NCBI GenBank assembly: GCA_938008555.1
Contig: CALLKE010000157.1
Coordinates: 1-33,415 of the forward strand
DNA: 33,415 bases
Source of the DNA: an uncultured Pedobacter sp.
Lineage (GTDB): Bacteria; Bacteroidota; Bacteroidia; Sphingobacteriales; Sphingobacteriaceae
Direction: 5' to 3'
Part shown: positions 1 through 7,340 of the stretch, piece by piece
Layout of the letters: the number at the start of each line of letters is the position of its first letter
Numbering within the stretch: the first letter of the stretch is position 1
Notes under the pieces: generated by a model
What the model saw: the letters and a program-made list of their open reading frames with translations, nothing else
Databases searched by the model: none
What the model was told of the DNA's origin: nothing
Made by a program: the position numbers and the translations under genes

Positions 1-16
1 GACGCTCTTCCGATCT
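1..16. other. Untrimmed Illumina adapter tail
   Basis: The first 16 bases, gacgctcttccgatct, are the 3' end of the standard Illumina TruSeq read-1 adapter. They are not viral sequence. The contig therefore begins at base 17, and the gene running off this end is truncated by assembly. Confidence 0.95.
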
Positions 17-416
17 CAGGTCCAAATACTACATCTACGTTTTGTGCATTTGCACTTACAGGAATATCATACTGAGTAACAGCAGCAGCACCACCATCAA
101 CATAAACTGTATACCCAGCAGCAGGAAACAATAATCTAACTATTTGAGTAGCACCAGGTCTCACTGTCACTGTGATTCTACGCCCAATGAGTTCAGGAGT
201 GTCTTGCATGTTCACTATCAGTGTAGAAGATAAAATACCATTTACAAACAGGTCATTCTTCCCGGAGGCAACAATAGTCCCTCCAGTGCCGGTATAGACA
301 TCTACTGTTCTAGCGACTTGACCGTTAATAGGGTAGCCGTTTTTATCGGCGCCAAGGTAATATCTGGTTTCGTGTGGTTTGAGAACAACTCCTTTTTTTG
401 AAAAGCTTGAAGTCAT
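17..416 (-). CDS. Partial beta-rich protein, paralogue of the 560-aa protein's N-terminus (C-terminus off the left end)
   Basis: The reading frame opens with ATG at 416-414 and stays open to the left end, giving about 133 residues before the adapter. It starts MTSSFSKKGVVLK and carries a YTGTGG motif, an NG turn, an IGRR strand and a later YDIP motif. The same landmarks occur in the same order in the N-terminal 135 residues of the 560-aa protein at 30700-32382 (MTSALATNAIVPK, YTGTG, NGP, IGRK, VIP), so the two are paralogues. The composition (Val, Thr, Gly; no long helices) suggests a beta-sandwich. By context it may be a virion surface, fibre or minor capsid protein. The C-terminal half is missing, so it is unknown whether it ends in a propeller-like domain as its paralogue does. 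It is divergent from the 158-aa gene. Confidence 0.75.
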
Positions 417-448
417 GGTAACTAGATTAACAATGTTATAATGACTAT

Positions 449-484
449 ATTAGAAAACCATAAATATTGACCCATAGGGTTAAG
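449..484. promoter_or_regulatory. Intergenic promoter region: ATTAGAAAA box and TAGGGTTAAG box
   Basis: Between the divergent genes at 416 and 513 lie attagaaaa (449-457) and tagggttaag (475-484). The second resembles the GGGTTA element found just upstream of the genes at 9499, 10248 and 18637, and here lies about 30 nt before the start at 513. Both roles are inferred from recurrence. Confidence 0.45.
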
Positions 485-512
485 AGATTCATAATTTTCT
501 TTCCTACAAAAC

Positions 513-989
513 ATGTCAGCAGCTGAATTACAAACACCTCCACCAGCATTGCTATTTGAACCTAGCGCACCAAAAAGACCTAGAGTGATGCCAAGGAATG
601 TAAAGCCTATTCCTATTAACTTTGAAGAATATCCAGACACTGCAAGAATCATTGAAGAAGCTCTGAGGATAGATGAAAACCCGTTAGATAAAATGGAATG
701 GATGTTTTATGATACAGGATATTCTACTTTGTATAAATTGTATAACGACATGACTTGGGACTTCGTCACAGAAAAAGGTACAGTAACCGAAACACCACTA
801 CAAAAAAAGATGGTAGAGATAGAAGAGGTAGATTCAGTCGAGGGAGATTATTCGGCAATTAAACAAGGAGAGGACCAAAGCGATATTGTTTGTGTCAAAT
901 ACAATCCAATGAATGACACACTGTACAAGCTTTACGGGAACATGACATGGGAGTCACACAAGTTCGAAATAGAGAAGGAACAACAATAA
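513..989 (+). CDS. 158-aa protein with internal duplication, unknown function
   Basis: A 158-aa hydrophilic, acidic protein with no family I recognise. It contains two copies of one motif: TLYKLYNDMTW at residues 72-82 and TLYKLYGNMTW at 136-146. Their codons differ at many third positions, so the duplication is old and the protein motif has been kept. The N-terminus is Pro-rich with a basic KRPR patch at about 21-24. A GGGTTAAG box lies about 30 nt upstream and no ATTTAGAAA box sits at the start, so I place it with the possible early genes. The stop codon is inside an AATAAA (984-989), and the gene converges on the membrane-protein gene at 1015-2022. Confidence 0.75.
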   Translation: MSAAELQTPPPALLFEPSAPKRPRVMPRNVKPIPINFEEYPDTARIIEEALRIDENPLDKMEWMFYDTGYSTLYKLYNDMTWDFVTEKGTVTETPLQKKMVEIEEVDSVEGDYSAIKQGEDQSDIVCVKYNPMNDTLYKLYGNMTWESHKFEIEKEQQ

Positions 990-1014
990 ATGTTTTTTTA
1001 TTCGAGATTTATTT

Positions 1015-2022
1015 TTAATCCCAGTAATCAAGTAAGTGTTGCTTATAATTGTTTTGGTACCAACAATGATCCGGGACAGTGAAGGGGTCAGCAGGGTTGA
1101 AAGGATACCAGGAAGGTATACGGAACTGATCATACAAAAATAAGCTCGTTGGATCATAACAATAATTATACGCGTCACTGGGTGCTACTTTGTTGCTCAG
1201 ATTCGATGGAACACCGTCGCTACCAGTAGCATAATAGCCAATATCATATATAGCAGTGTATATGTTATAATATATCACGTATGCCTGTGTACTATTAAAG
1301 TCCCAATGAACGGTTTGATTTTCAAAATCTCCAGGAGTGTTTGGTTGATCAATAGTAGCTATGTGTTGCAAATCATAATGATTACAAAAATCATGGTAAC
1401 AATCATAAGCTGCTTGAACACGTTCCCGAGCACACAAATGGGCTATAGTATCTCCTTGTTCTTCGCATGTAGAGTTATCAAGGAATTTACCAATAGTCCC
1501 ATCACCAGAAAACACATGCTTTATAATCCAGTCTAGCCCAGAACCTAAATGGTCTCTTATAGGGTGCTTCTTAGAAGTGCTCTCCAAATCACAACCAGTT
1601 CTATAGTCAGCACCAATTTCCAGGCAGTTTCTTTCGTTAGGCCAGGTATGTTCCCCTCTATCAAAATCTGCCAAGTCCTCCAAGAATTTTTTCGATTTCC
1701 ATATTCGCGTCAACAAAGGCGCTTCCGTAAAATAATAATAGGGACCCCAAAATATCCATTTTATGCCATAAAGCTCCCCGCCAGTAATCACTAGCCTGGT
1801 AAGGTCACATAAAACAAACAGCATAAGATAAAGCCCCAGGATGCCAAACAAATCTACAAATATTCTATTAACAATACCGTCAGGTTTTTCCGCTTCCTTT
1901 AGTTCTTTATTTTCAGTATTAACTAATGTCTGTAATTCCGAGTTTATTTCATCTAAATAATCCACAATGCTTTTTCCTTGGTAATTGAGAACGTCTTCAT
2001 CGATATCTGGTAATTCTGCCAT
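1015..2022 (-). CDS. Single-pass membrane protein with Cys-rich, glycosylation-prone ectodomain
   Basis: A 335-aa protein with an acidic N-terminus (residues 1-48), one clear transmembrane segment (about 53-72, ILGLYLMLFVL) and a long second half. That domain has eight cysteines (an even number, suggesting disulfides) and four N-glycosylation sequons (NST, NQT, NST, NLS), and is rich in Tyr and Trp. This is the look of a virion envelope or inner-membrane protein with a lumenal or exterior domain, possibly for entry; I do not recognise a family. The ATG is preceded at once by ttctaaatt, the reverse complement of the ATTTAGAAA-type box. It is divergent from the small membrane protein at 2052, and the two probably share a late-type promoter. 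Confidence 0.8.
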   Translation of the reverse strand: MAELPDIDEDVLNYQGKSIVDYLDEINSELQTLVNTENKELKEAEKPDGIVNRIFVDLFGILGLYLMLFVLCDLTRLVITGGELYGIKWIFWGPYYYFTEAPLLTRIWKSKKFLEDLADFDRGEHTWPNERNCLEIGADYRTGCDLESTSKKHPIRDHLGSGLDWIIKHVFSGDGTIGKFLDNSTCEEQGDTIAHLCARERVQAAYDCYHDFCNHYDLQHIATIDQPNTPGDFENQTVHWDFNSTQAYVIYYNIYTAIYDIGYYATGSDGVPSNLSNKVAPSDAYNYCYDPTSLFLYDQFRIPSWYPFNPADPFTVPDHCWYQNNYKQHLLDYWD

Positions 2023-2049
2023 TTCTAAATTATGTAAATCAATTTAGAT
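2023..2049. promoter_or_regulatory. Mirror-pair ATTTAGA promoter between divergent genes
   Basis: The 29-nt spacer between the starts at 2022 and 2052 holds ttctaaatt (2023-2031) and aatttaga (2041-2048), an inverted pair with each copy pointing at its own gene. The same arrangement occurs at 5416-5435, 22367-22401 and 30668-30699. The promoter role is inferred. Confidence 0.6.
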
Positions 2050-2051
2050 AA

Positions 2052-2372
2052 ATGGATGTATTGCTTTTACTTGCCGGTACCATACTGGTCTTTGCTATCT
2101 ACAAACAATTAACTTCAGAACCAACAATTGCAGACGCACTCAAACCAGACACATCAGAAACACTAATGATAGGAGATTATAATCCATACATACTCAATCA
2201 ATATGATGAATGGAAAAACAGAATACATTCGGCAGACGTACAAGAAAACGATATTTACCAAAAGCCTGTTTCTCGTGAATTTGGACCATATGGTATAACA
2301 GAAGAACAAGTGCGATTGAACGCGGTAGATGCAAAAGTACCGATACTAAGAAGGCAAAATCTAAACCTGTAA
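2052..2372 (+). CDS. Small N-anchored membrane protein
   Basis: A 106-aa protein starting with a hydrophobic stretch (residues 2-16, DVLLLLAGTILVFAIY) that reads as an uncleaved signal anchor, followed by a soluble tail of about 88 residues. A short hydrophobic N-terminus plus a polar tail recurs in the proteins at 6160-6591 and 16006-16677, so these may be a set of virion membrane-associated proteins. The function is unknown. It shares the divergent promoter at 2023-2049 and is followed 21 nt later by the gene at 2394. Confidence 0.7.
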   Translation: MDVLLLLAGTILVFAIYKQLTSEPTIADALKPDTSETLMIGDYNPYILNQYDEWKNRIHSADVQENDIYQKPVSREFGPYGITEEQVRLNAVDAKVPILRRQNLNL

Positions 2373-2393
2373 AATTTACAACTTCAAAAATAA

Positions 2394-3236
2394 ATGAGTG
2401 TACCAGGGGGTCCCACTAGAGCGGATCTAGCTAGGTTTTCAAGACCGAACCCTGCGACTGCAGTTTCTGGGAAATATGCTACTGTGACGCCATACCCTGA
2501 AGCAAAGACAAACGAGTTTCCTGTTGTTCCATTCGCACCAGACAGATACGATACAATCGCAGAGATCAAACAAAATGCAGGTGATGACAGTAACACGGTA
2601 CTCGGAAAGAAATGGATGGTACCTTTCACTGACGCTGATGCGGAATACATTTTAAGAAAACAAGCACAAGCACAAAACGCCAATTATGAAAGATGGTTAT
2701 GGCAACAATACGATACTAACGATCCTGCACAGGCATGGATATTCCAACAGATCGCACCTGAACAATTTGAAAAAAGAAAACAACTTATTCTTTACCAACA
2801 AAATCTTGCTACGAGATATGCTCTTTTAAGACTTTATGGAGTTAAAACAGAAGATGATTTAATGTTGAAATATCTCGTTGAAACGAACCAAGTCGAATTA
2901 CCAAAGGGTCCTGTATGGGATCCAAAACAATGGATGCAAAATCAAATGGGATTTGATGATACTACAAGTAGGGAGGATAAGGATGCGGCTTGGAGTAGAA
3001 GATATACTGCTGGATATTTCAGTCCATTTAAATTGTTCGATGAATCAGGATTGCCCAAGAAAGCAAATACTGCTGTCGCAGATCCATTGTCTTACTCCAA
3101 TGATCCTCTTGCATATATGATTTTCCAAGGAAGTGTTGCTCATGGAGGTAGTAGCATTGTAGGTAAATATGGATCAAACCCAGGAAGACCAGTCGGAGCA
3201 TATGACCCAGACCGTACAGGAACAGGGGTAATTTAA
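2394..3236 (+). CDS. Putative structural protein, exon 1 of a spliced 551-aa protein (280 aa if unspliced)
   Basis: The ATG at 2394 opens a 280-codon frame ending VI-stop at 3234-3236. The last two codons and the stop appear to lie inside a 73-nt GT-AG intron (3228-3300). Splicing joins codon 278 (Gly) in phase 0 to the frame at 3301-4122 to give 551 residues. The protein is mostly soluble, with an N-terminal Pro-rich region (about 1-50), a helical Gln-rich centre (about 85-145) and a Tyr/Gly-rich end. It has no transmembrane segment and matches no family I recognise. Unspliced mRNA would give the short form, and an AATAAA at 3235-3240 could polyadenylate it. By position beside membrane proteins it may be a virion component. 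Confidence 0.75.
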   Translation: MSVPGGPTRADLARFSRPNPATAVSGKYATVTPYPEAKTNEFPVVPFAPDRYDTIAEIKQNAGDDSNTVLGKKWMVPFTDADAEYILRKQAQAQNANYERWLWQQYDTNDPAQAWIFQQIAPEQFEKRKQLILYQQNLATRYALLRLYGVKTEDDLMLKYLVETNQVELPKGPVWDPKQWMQNQMGFDDTTSREDKDAAWSRRYTAGYFSPFKLFDESGLPKKANTAVADPLSYSNDPLAYMIFQGSVAHGGSSIVGKYGSNPGRPVGAYDPDRTGTGVI

Positions 3237-3300
3237 TAAAAACACTTTTAATTAATGAAAACTAATATATTGTGTTTTGCACTATCTTCTCATTCCATAG
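3228..3300 (+). other. Probable spliceosomal intron (73 nt, GT-AG, phase 0)
   Basis: The segment starts GTAATT after a GGG codon and ends with a pyrimidine-rich tract and cattccatag at 3291-3300. A branch-point-like aactaat lies about 35 nt before the acceptor. It is about 22% GC and carries in-frame stops at both edges (TAA 3234-3236, TAG 3298-3300). The frame is open immediately after the acceptor for 42 codons before the next ATG at 3427, with coding-like Gly/Pro/Lys-rich sequence, so the downstream gene has no ATG of its own that includes this segment. Splicing restores one continuous frame. Confidence 0.7.
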
Positions 3301-4122
3301 GTTTTCGGAGCGTTTAAAGCCGCATTATTTGGAAAACCTGTAGGAGGCGGAGGGCCTGTCAAAAGACCAATTCCTCCACCAACAGGCGGAGATAAAGACA
3401 AAACCACCGCTTCAGACGTAGCAGAAATGACACTCGCACCTCCACCCCTAACCAGAAGGCCTCCCCCCCCAATTACAAAACCTACAGCAACTCCAATGGA
3501 TGTAGATGCTCCTACCGTAATACCTCCATCTATAGTTCCCCCCGTCCCAAAACCTTACAGACCTTTTGATACGCCCAAAGGCCCCGTAAAATATCTAGCA
3601 CTAAGAGAAGACCTTACACCTGAAGAATTTGAGAAACTTAATACCTTGACTGATAAATTGGTAAAAGATGAAAGGGATAAACTATATGAAGAAGCATGGT
3701 TGTATGCAGATGCAGAAGGGAAAACAATGGATGAAAAAACGGAATTGAGAAGAAAGTATTATGAAAAATTCGTAGAAGAGGTATTCCCAAATGCAAGATA
3801 TACAGCAACCATAAATTTGGGTTATGGAAAACCCCCAGAAAAGGCTTCAGCATTGGCAACTGCACCACCACCTGAACCACCTAAAACAAAAAAATATAAA
3901 GTCTTCTTACCTGAAATGAAAAACACTGAAGAACAATTAGCATGGATAAACACTAAAGATGCCGAACTTACAAAAGCACAAAAGAAAGAAATTATTGAAA
4001 AATATATGCGTAAAAAAAACGCAGAAATAAAAGCTCTAAAAGGAAATAAAAAAAGGGCCGAACTCGTAAAAGAAATAAAACAAAGATACATGAAGGGAGG
4101 AACATTCGAGTTTAATCTTTAA
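3301..4122 (+). CDS. Exon 2 of the spliced protein: Pro-rich linker plus Lys/Glu-rich helical domain
   Basis: The frame is open from 3301, just after a TAG at 3298-3300, to TAA at 4120-4122, encoding 273 residues. The first ATG is at 3427 (231-aa version), but the 42 codons before it (VFGAFKAALFGKPVGGGG, then Pro/Lys-rich) read as real protein, which favours splicing from the gene at 2394. The protein has Pro-rich stretches at its start and around genome position 3860, separating two charged helical segments rich in Lys and Glu, and it ends KGGTFEFNL. I do not recognise it. If splicing does not occur, the alternative is an independent gene starting at 3427. It overlaps the convergent gene at 4119 by 4 nt. 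Confidence 0.75.
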   Translation, partial: VFGAFKAALFGKPVGGGGPVKRPIPPPTGGDKDKTTASDVAEMTLAPPPLTRRPPPPITKPTATPMDVDAPTVIPPSIVPPVPKPYRPFDTPKGPVKYLALREDLTPEEFEKLNTLTDKLVKDERDKLYEEAWLYADAEGKTMDEKTELRRKYYEKFVEEVFPNARYTATINLGYGKPPEKASALATAPPPEPPKTKKYKVFLPEMKNTEEQLAWINTKDAELTKAQKKEIIEKYMRKKNAEIKALKGNKKRAELVKEIKQRYMKGGTFEFNL

Positions 4123-4412
4123 AGTTTATTAAATAAATCAATATTATCTCTTGTATCTTGTGCAGTACATGAAACGTCATGTGAAGACCCAGAAGCATGT
4201 CCTGTTTGTGGTGGTCTAGAATAAGGTGGTAATGAGGGGGGTTGTCTTTCAGGTGGTTGTGTGTTTACAGGGAATGCTGTTCTTATAGGACTGTCATCCT
4301 CTAAAAATCTGTTATAAGTTTTTTCGTATGGTATTTTCCAGTAGCGGTTACTCATTATTAAAAATTTATCTTTGGTTGTCTTTTTTAGATAACCGCAATG
4401 GCATTCTGGCAT
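4119..4412 (-). CDS. 97-aa Pro-rich protein, unknown
   Basis: A 97-aa protein starting MPECHCGYLKK, with a Pro-rich segment at about 52-70 and a polar C-terminus. A second ATG at 4354 (MSNRYWK) would remove the first 19 residues. I chose the first because ttctaaat, the reverse complement of the ATTTAGAA box, lies immediately upstream at 4413-4420. The function is unknown and there is no transmembrane segment. It is divergent from the gene at 4438, and its stop overlaps the end of the spliced gene. Confidence 0.6.
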   Translation of the reverse strand: MPECHCGYLKKTTKDKFLIMSNRYWKIPYEKTYNRFLEDDSPIRTAFPVNTQPPERQPPSLPPYSRPPQTGHASGSSHDVSCTAQDTRDNIDLFNKL

Positions 4413-4437
4413 TTCTAAATATAGACAGTGAACAAAA

Positions 4438-4860
4438 ATGACTAGTTTCTATGATTTCACTCTCGCACCATTCAGACATTTCCTCGGTCCTGTATATGAC
4501 GCTTACCGTAGAGTATACGAATACACTTCGAGCATAGTTGTACCAGGGCACGTAGTCAGTACAGTTGAAGGAGTTCCTCTTCCAGACGTTGTTCCCGATA
4601 GAGGACACAAATTTTATTACAGTGTTTATGGTCCACCAGATTACCCAGTATCGGCTGATATTGTCGGAAACGACACTGAAGTAAAAACTCAAACAGGGCC
4701 AGAATACTGGAACAGGCTTATGATCGACAACAGCAGAAGACCAAAAAGACAAGTCGAGTGGTTGCCTGGAGACGTAACAAAACAAGAAGTATTTGTAGAA
4801 ATGCCTTACACTTTAAATACAACTTTACCGTGTAGTACAGTAGCAACAAGACACAGTTAA
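4438..4860 (+). CDS. 140-aa protein, unknown, possible virion component
   Basis: A 140-aa protein starting MTSFYDFTLAPFRHFLGPVYDAY. It is rich in Tyr, Val and Pro, predicted mostly extended, and has no transmembrane segment. I do not recognise it. The upstream spacer shares the box at 4413-4420 with the divergent 97-aa gene. The TAA stop runs into AATAAA (4859-4864), which mirrors TTTATT (4866-4871) of the convergent HUH gene, so the two transcripts probably share a bidirectional 3'-end signal. Confidence 0.65.
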   Translation: MTSFYDFTLAPFRHFLGPVYDAYRRVYEYTSSIVVPGHVVSTVEGVPLPDVVPDRGHKFYYSVYGPPDYPVSADIVGNDTEVKTQTGPEYWNRLMIDNSRRPKRQVEWLPGDVTKQEVFVEMPYTLNTTLPCSTVATRHS

Positions 4861-4871
4861 TAAATTTTATT
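4859..4871. terminator. Bidirectional AATAAA-T-TTTATT 3'-end signal
   Basis: AATAAA (4859-4864) and its reverse complement TTTATT (4866-4871) are separated by one base between convergent genes, overlapping the plus-strand stop. This fits polyadenylation signals on both strands. Confidence 0.5.
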
Positions 4872-5415
4872 AATCGATTCTCGTCCATTTATGCCCTCCA
4901 GAATATTCTTTTGATTTCGTCATGTAGTCCTCTACCTTACTACCAGGTATCCATTTAGAGCTCACGAACCCTCTGTGCCCATAATAGTATTCAAATTGTG
5001 GTTGCAATAAGTCTATCATTTTATCATTGTTAAGGGTTACATTTGATTTGTGTTTCATTGTTAGTAGCGCGTGTGCGTGTACCTGTCCAGCATAATCAGA
5101 GTAAGTACCGTCTTTCTTTTTCCTTCCTCTACTCTGTTCAAGAGCAAATTTGAGATTTGCACTTTGCACATATTCGTCACTAAAGCTGTGACTCCTATCC
5201 TTGAAGTCAATTACTTGGTCTAAATTTTCTCCAAGATACTTTACTATTTCTTTCATATACTCTTTTGATGATTCTACTTCAGTTTCGTTTTTTGTGCTTT
5301 CATTCGAATTTAAGAGTATAAAATAAGAAGATTCTCTTATTTTATTCCTGCCTGTCTTTGCAAGTTCTTCATTTAACCTGTCTATCTCCTTTTGGAGATC
5401 CGCCTTCCTTGTCAT
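4870..5415 (-). CDS. HUH-superfamily endonuclease, putative replication initiator
   Basis: The protein has 181 aa. HUH endonucleases nick one strand at an origin and stay joined to the 5' end through a tyrosine, starting rolling-circle replication. Visible motifs: a hydrophobic strand at residues 31-38 (YFILLNSN, position of motif I); H113-A-H115 in QVHAHALL (the metal-binding HUH motif); and Y164-M-T-K167, the YxxK form of the catalytic tyrosine motif, with another Tyr at 171. The order and spacing fit a Rep-type HUH domain. No helicase is fused; the primase-helicase at 10248 could supply that activity. All known mriyaviruses are reported to encode an HUH protein, which agrees with the rest of the gene set. 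It is divergent from the AT-hook gene and shares the promoter at 5416-5435. The assignment rests on short motifs, so it is probable rather than certain. Confidence 0.75.
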   Translation of the reverse strand: MTRKADLQKEIDRLNEELAKTGRNKIRESSYFILLNSNESTKNETEVESSKEYMKEIVKYLGENLDQVIDFKDRSHSFSDEYVQSANLKFALEQSRGRKKKDGTYSDYAGQVHAHALLTMKHKSNVTLNNDKMIDLLQPQFEYYYGHRGFVSSKWIPGSKVEDYMTKSKEYSGGHKWTRID

Positions 5416-5435
5416 TCTAATATATAGCTCTTAGA
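5416..5435. promoter_or_regulatory. Inverted TCTAA/TTAGA promoter pair
   Basis: The spacer between the HUH gene (start 5415) and the AT-hook gene (start 5439) is tctaatatatagctcttaga, an inverted pair of short ATTTAGA-type boxes, each beside its own ATG, with a central TATATA. Confidence 0.5.
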
Positions 5436-5438
5436 ATA

Positions 5439-6158
5439 ATGTCCAAAACAAATAAAAAGGAAGACTTAGAAAAACAGCTTAAAACAGCCGTTGATGAAGG
5501 CCTACTATCTGAAGAGGTAATATCTACTGCAAAAAAACCAAGGGGTAGACCAAGGACGAAATCAAATGACGGACCACAACCTCCAAAGCAAATACTCACC
5601 CCTGAAGAGAAGAAGATTGAAAACGAGAAAAAGGTGCAGTCAATATTAGAAAATACAAAAAAGAAACGCCTCATAAACCAGATAAAAGCATTTGGAGCTT
5701 ATTTCCCACACATTGTGAAGCAGGCATCTAACGACTTGATATTGGACGAACTCTCGATAGATCAACTTGAAAGACTTTATGCTTGTTTTGAAGATAACGT
5801 TCTTGGGTATTCTGAGTTAAGCTCTTTACCTATCACTATAAAAAGAGCCATTGGAAAAATTGAAACCGGGCTCATAACAATAGGAGCAGCCAATTCCGAT
5901 TCACCAGTATTAGGAGAACTTGTTAAACTCGAAGGTCTTTCAGATGCTATTGAGCAGGATGAAGATATTGACACTAATGTGAAATTGGTCGCAGTCAAAC
6001 TTGCCGGACGTTTGCCTAGAAACCCATACCTTAACATTGTAAGTGGAATATGTAGAGTCGCGTGGGATGTTTATATCCAAAACACTGCATCTAGCACATA
6101 CAAGGACGTTGACACAGATCCTAGATATTCTAAGCTAATGTCAGATAAAAAACGGTAG
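5439..6158 (+). CDS. AT-hook protein, likely DNA-binding
   Basis: A 239-aa protein. The N-terminal third is charged and contains KKPRGRPRTK at residues 32-41, a textbook AT-hook core (PRGRP), followed by a Lys/Glu-rich helix (about 55-80). The rest (about 80-239) is a compact helical domain with regular Leu/Ile spacing that I do not recognise. AT-hooks bind the minor groove of AT-rich DNA, so a role in replication, chromatin or DNA packaging is plausible, helped by its shared promoter with the HUH nuclease. The next gene starts 1 nt after its stop codon, so the two may be translated from one transcript or by reinitiation. Confidence 0.7.
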   Translation: MSKTNKKEDLEKQLKTAVDEGLLSEEVISTAKKPRGRPRTKSNDGPQPPKQILTPEEKKIENEKKVQSILENTKKKRLINQIKAFGAYFPHIVKQASNDLILDELSIDQLERLYACFEDNVLGYSELSSLPITIKRAIGKIETGLITIGAANSDSPVLGELVKLEGLSDAIEQDEDIDTNVKLVAVKLAGRLPRNPYLNIVSGICRVAWDVYIQNTASSTYKDVDTDPRYSKLMSDKKR

Positions 6159-6159
6159 A

Positions 6160-6591
6160 ATGTTATGGGCACTTGTTGCTTTTGCTTTTTCTGGCTGGTT
6201 TATTGATAAACTAGTTAACAGACAAGTAATTGTAAATTCAGATAATAAACCCGTAAATGAAATAAAGAATATTTATAATCCTGTAGAGCTCGGATATACT
6301 AGAGCATTCAATAGTAGGTATCCGTGGAGGACAGATAAAAACCATACCATTGGTGATATTGACCCAAGCAATCCAAAACCATTCATTGACATACCCGAAC
6401 TTAAACGTAAACTTGCCCCTAATGATGGGGGGAAAGAAAAATTATTGCCTGACATTAAAAAACAAACTTATGAATTGATACACGAAAGGGAAAATTTAGA
6501 GACACATCATAAATTTGATCCTGACTTTGGTCATAATTTCCCGAAGATGATTCCGTATAGGAAAAGTAGAGTCGCCAGTTTGTACATGTGA
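6160..6591 (+). CDS. N-anchored membrane-associated protein
   Basis: A 143-aa protein with a hydrophobic N-terminus (residues 1-16, MLWALVAFAFSGWFID), probably a signal anchor, then a polar Asn/Pro/Lys-rich tail. The start is 1 nt after the stop of the AT-hook gene, with no room for a promoter of its own. The architecture resembles the proteins at 2052 and 16006. The function is unknown; a virion membrane protein is likely from the pattern. The stop overlaps a TTTATT of the convergent gene at 6593. Confidence 0.65.
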   Translation: MLWALVAFAFSGWFIDKLVNRQVIVNSDNKPVNEIKNIYNPVELGYTRAFNSRYPWRTDKNHTIGDIDPSNPKPFIDIPELKRKLAPNDGGKEKLLPDIKKQTYELIHERENLETHHKFDPDFGHNFPKMIPYRKSRVASLYM

Positions 6592-6592
6592 T

Positions 6593-6898
6593 TTATTTAA
6601 GTTCTCTTTCATAAACAAATTCGAGGTCGTCTGCGAAAGGTTGAATTTCCTTTAATTCGAGTTCCCCTGGAACATACACTCTATTGCACGGACTCTCGTC
6701 ATCTGATTTATAGTGCATAACTAGTCTGCACTGGCTACACTCTGTTGCAGACGTGAAATCAAGTTCTAGGATATCATAAATTTGGGTAATTAAACTTTTA
6801 ACTGTGGTGGATGGAGTTTGAAGTATTTTGAGATATTCATAAGTCCTATAAGGTACTTTGACAGAAACAATTAATTTGTCTGCGCCTATGTATTCCAT
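6593..6898 (-). CDS. 101-aa protein, unknown
   Basis: A 101-aa soluble protein starting MEYIGADKLIVSVKVPYRTYEYL. It has a single CSQC pair near residue 54 and a third Cys near 71, and an acidic C-terminus. I do not recognise a family. An A-rich tract (6901-6912) lies just upstream; I see no clear ATTTAGAAA or GGGTTA box. Confidence 0.6.
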   Translation of the reverse strand: MEYIGADKLIVSVKVPYRTYEYLKILQTPSTTVKSLITQIYDILELDFTSATECSQCRLVMHYKSDDESPCNRVYVPGELELKEIQPFADDLEFVYERELK

Positions 6899-6959
6899 TG
6901 AATAAAAAAAAACAATGTTTTGGAAGTTTAAAATTTATTTTTATTGTATTTTTTCGCGC

Positions 6960-7337
6960 TCATTCTTCGTCGTTAGGTTCATAATAACTTATTTCTTCTT
7001 CTTCTTCATGTTTCATGGATTTCAGAGGGAGGATGGAATATTGTGGTCTCATGCGTTTTTGACCGATTTCTGGCTCTTCTTCACACTCTTCATATGGTAC
7101 ATCAAGTGGCAGATCAGTGTTACCAAAATATTTTTCAAGTACTGCTAGTCTTAAGTTTTGGATTCCTTCTTCACGGTCTTCGTCCTCGTCAGCATAATTG
7201 AGAGCACTTGCAATAGCATGCATGTCTATGTCGTCGTGTGGCACATGATACTCGACCTCGTTGTATATTGGCAAGAAATCACTGATATTAGCGTGGCTGT
7301 AGTAGTAGAAATTTTCCAAGAAGTTTTCAAGAGACAT
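6960..7337 (-). CDS. Acidic 125-aa protein behind a TATA/(CAA)n promoter
   Basis: A 125-aa, strongly acidic protein starting MSLENFLENFYYYSH, with Asp/Glu clusters at about 50-56, 84-90 and 112-125 and a short basic patch (QKRMRPQ). It has no membrane segment and no recognised family. Acidic composition, small size and an elaborate upstream region suggest a regulatory or host-interaction protein expressed early. Its leader and promoter (7341-7418) are duplicated upstream of the neighbouring gene at 7580-8239: a TATA box (ATTATATAA) about 45-50 nt before the ATG, an inverted CCAAT box, and a CAA-repeat leader running up to the start codon. Confidence 0.65.
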   Translation of the reverse strand: MSLENFLENFYYYSHANISDFLPIYNEVEYHVPHDDIDMHAIASALNYADEDEDREEGIQNLRLAVLEKYFGNTDLPLDVPYEECEEEPEIGQKRMRPQYSILPLKSMKHEEEEEISYYEPNDEE

Positions 7338-7340
7338 CAG

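Noticed and set aside
422..652. 76-aa hydrophobic frame on the minus strand
   Set aside because: It lies antisense over the start of the 158-aa gene and its promoter; the hydrophobicity is a by-product of the opposite strand.
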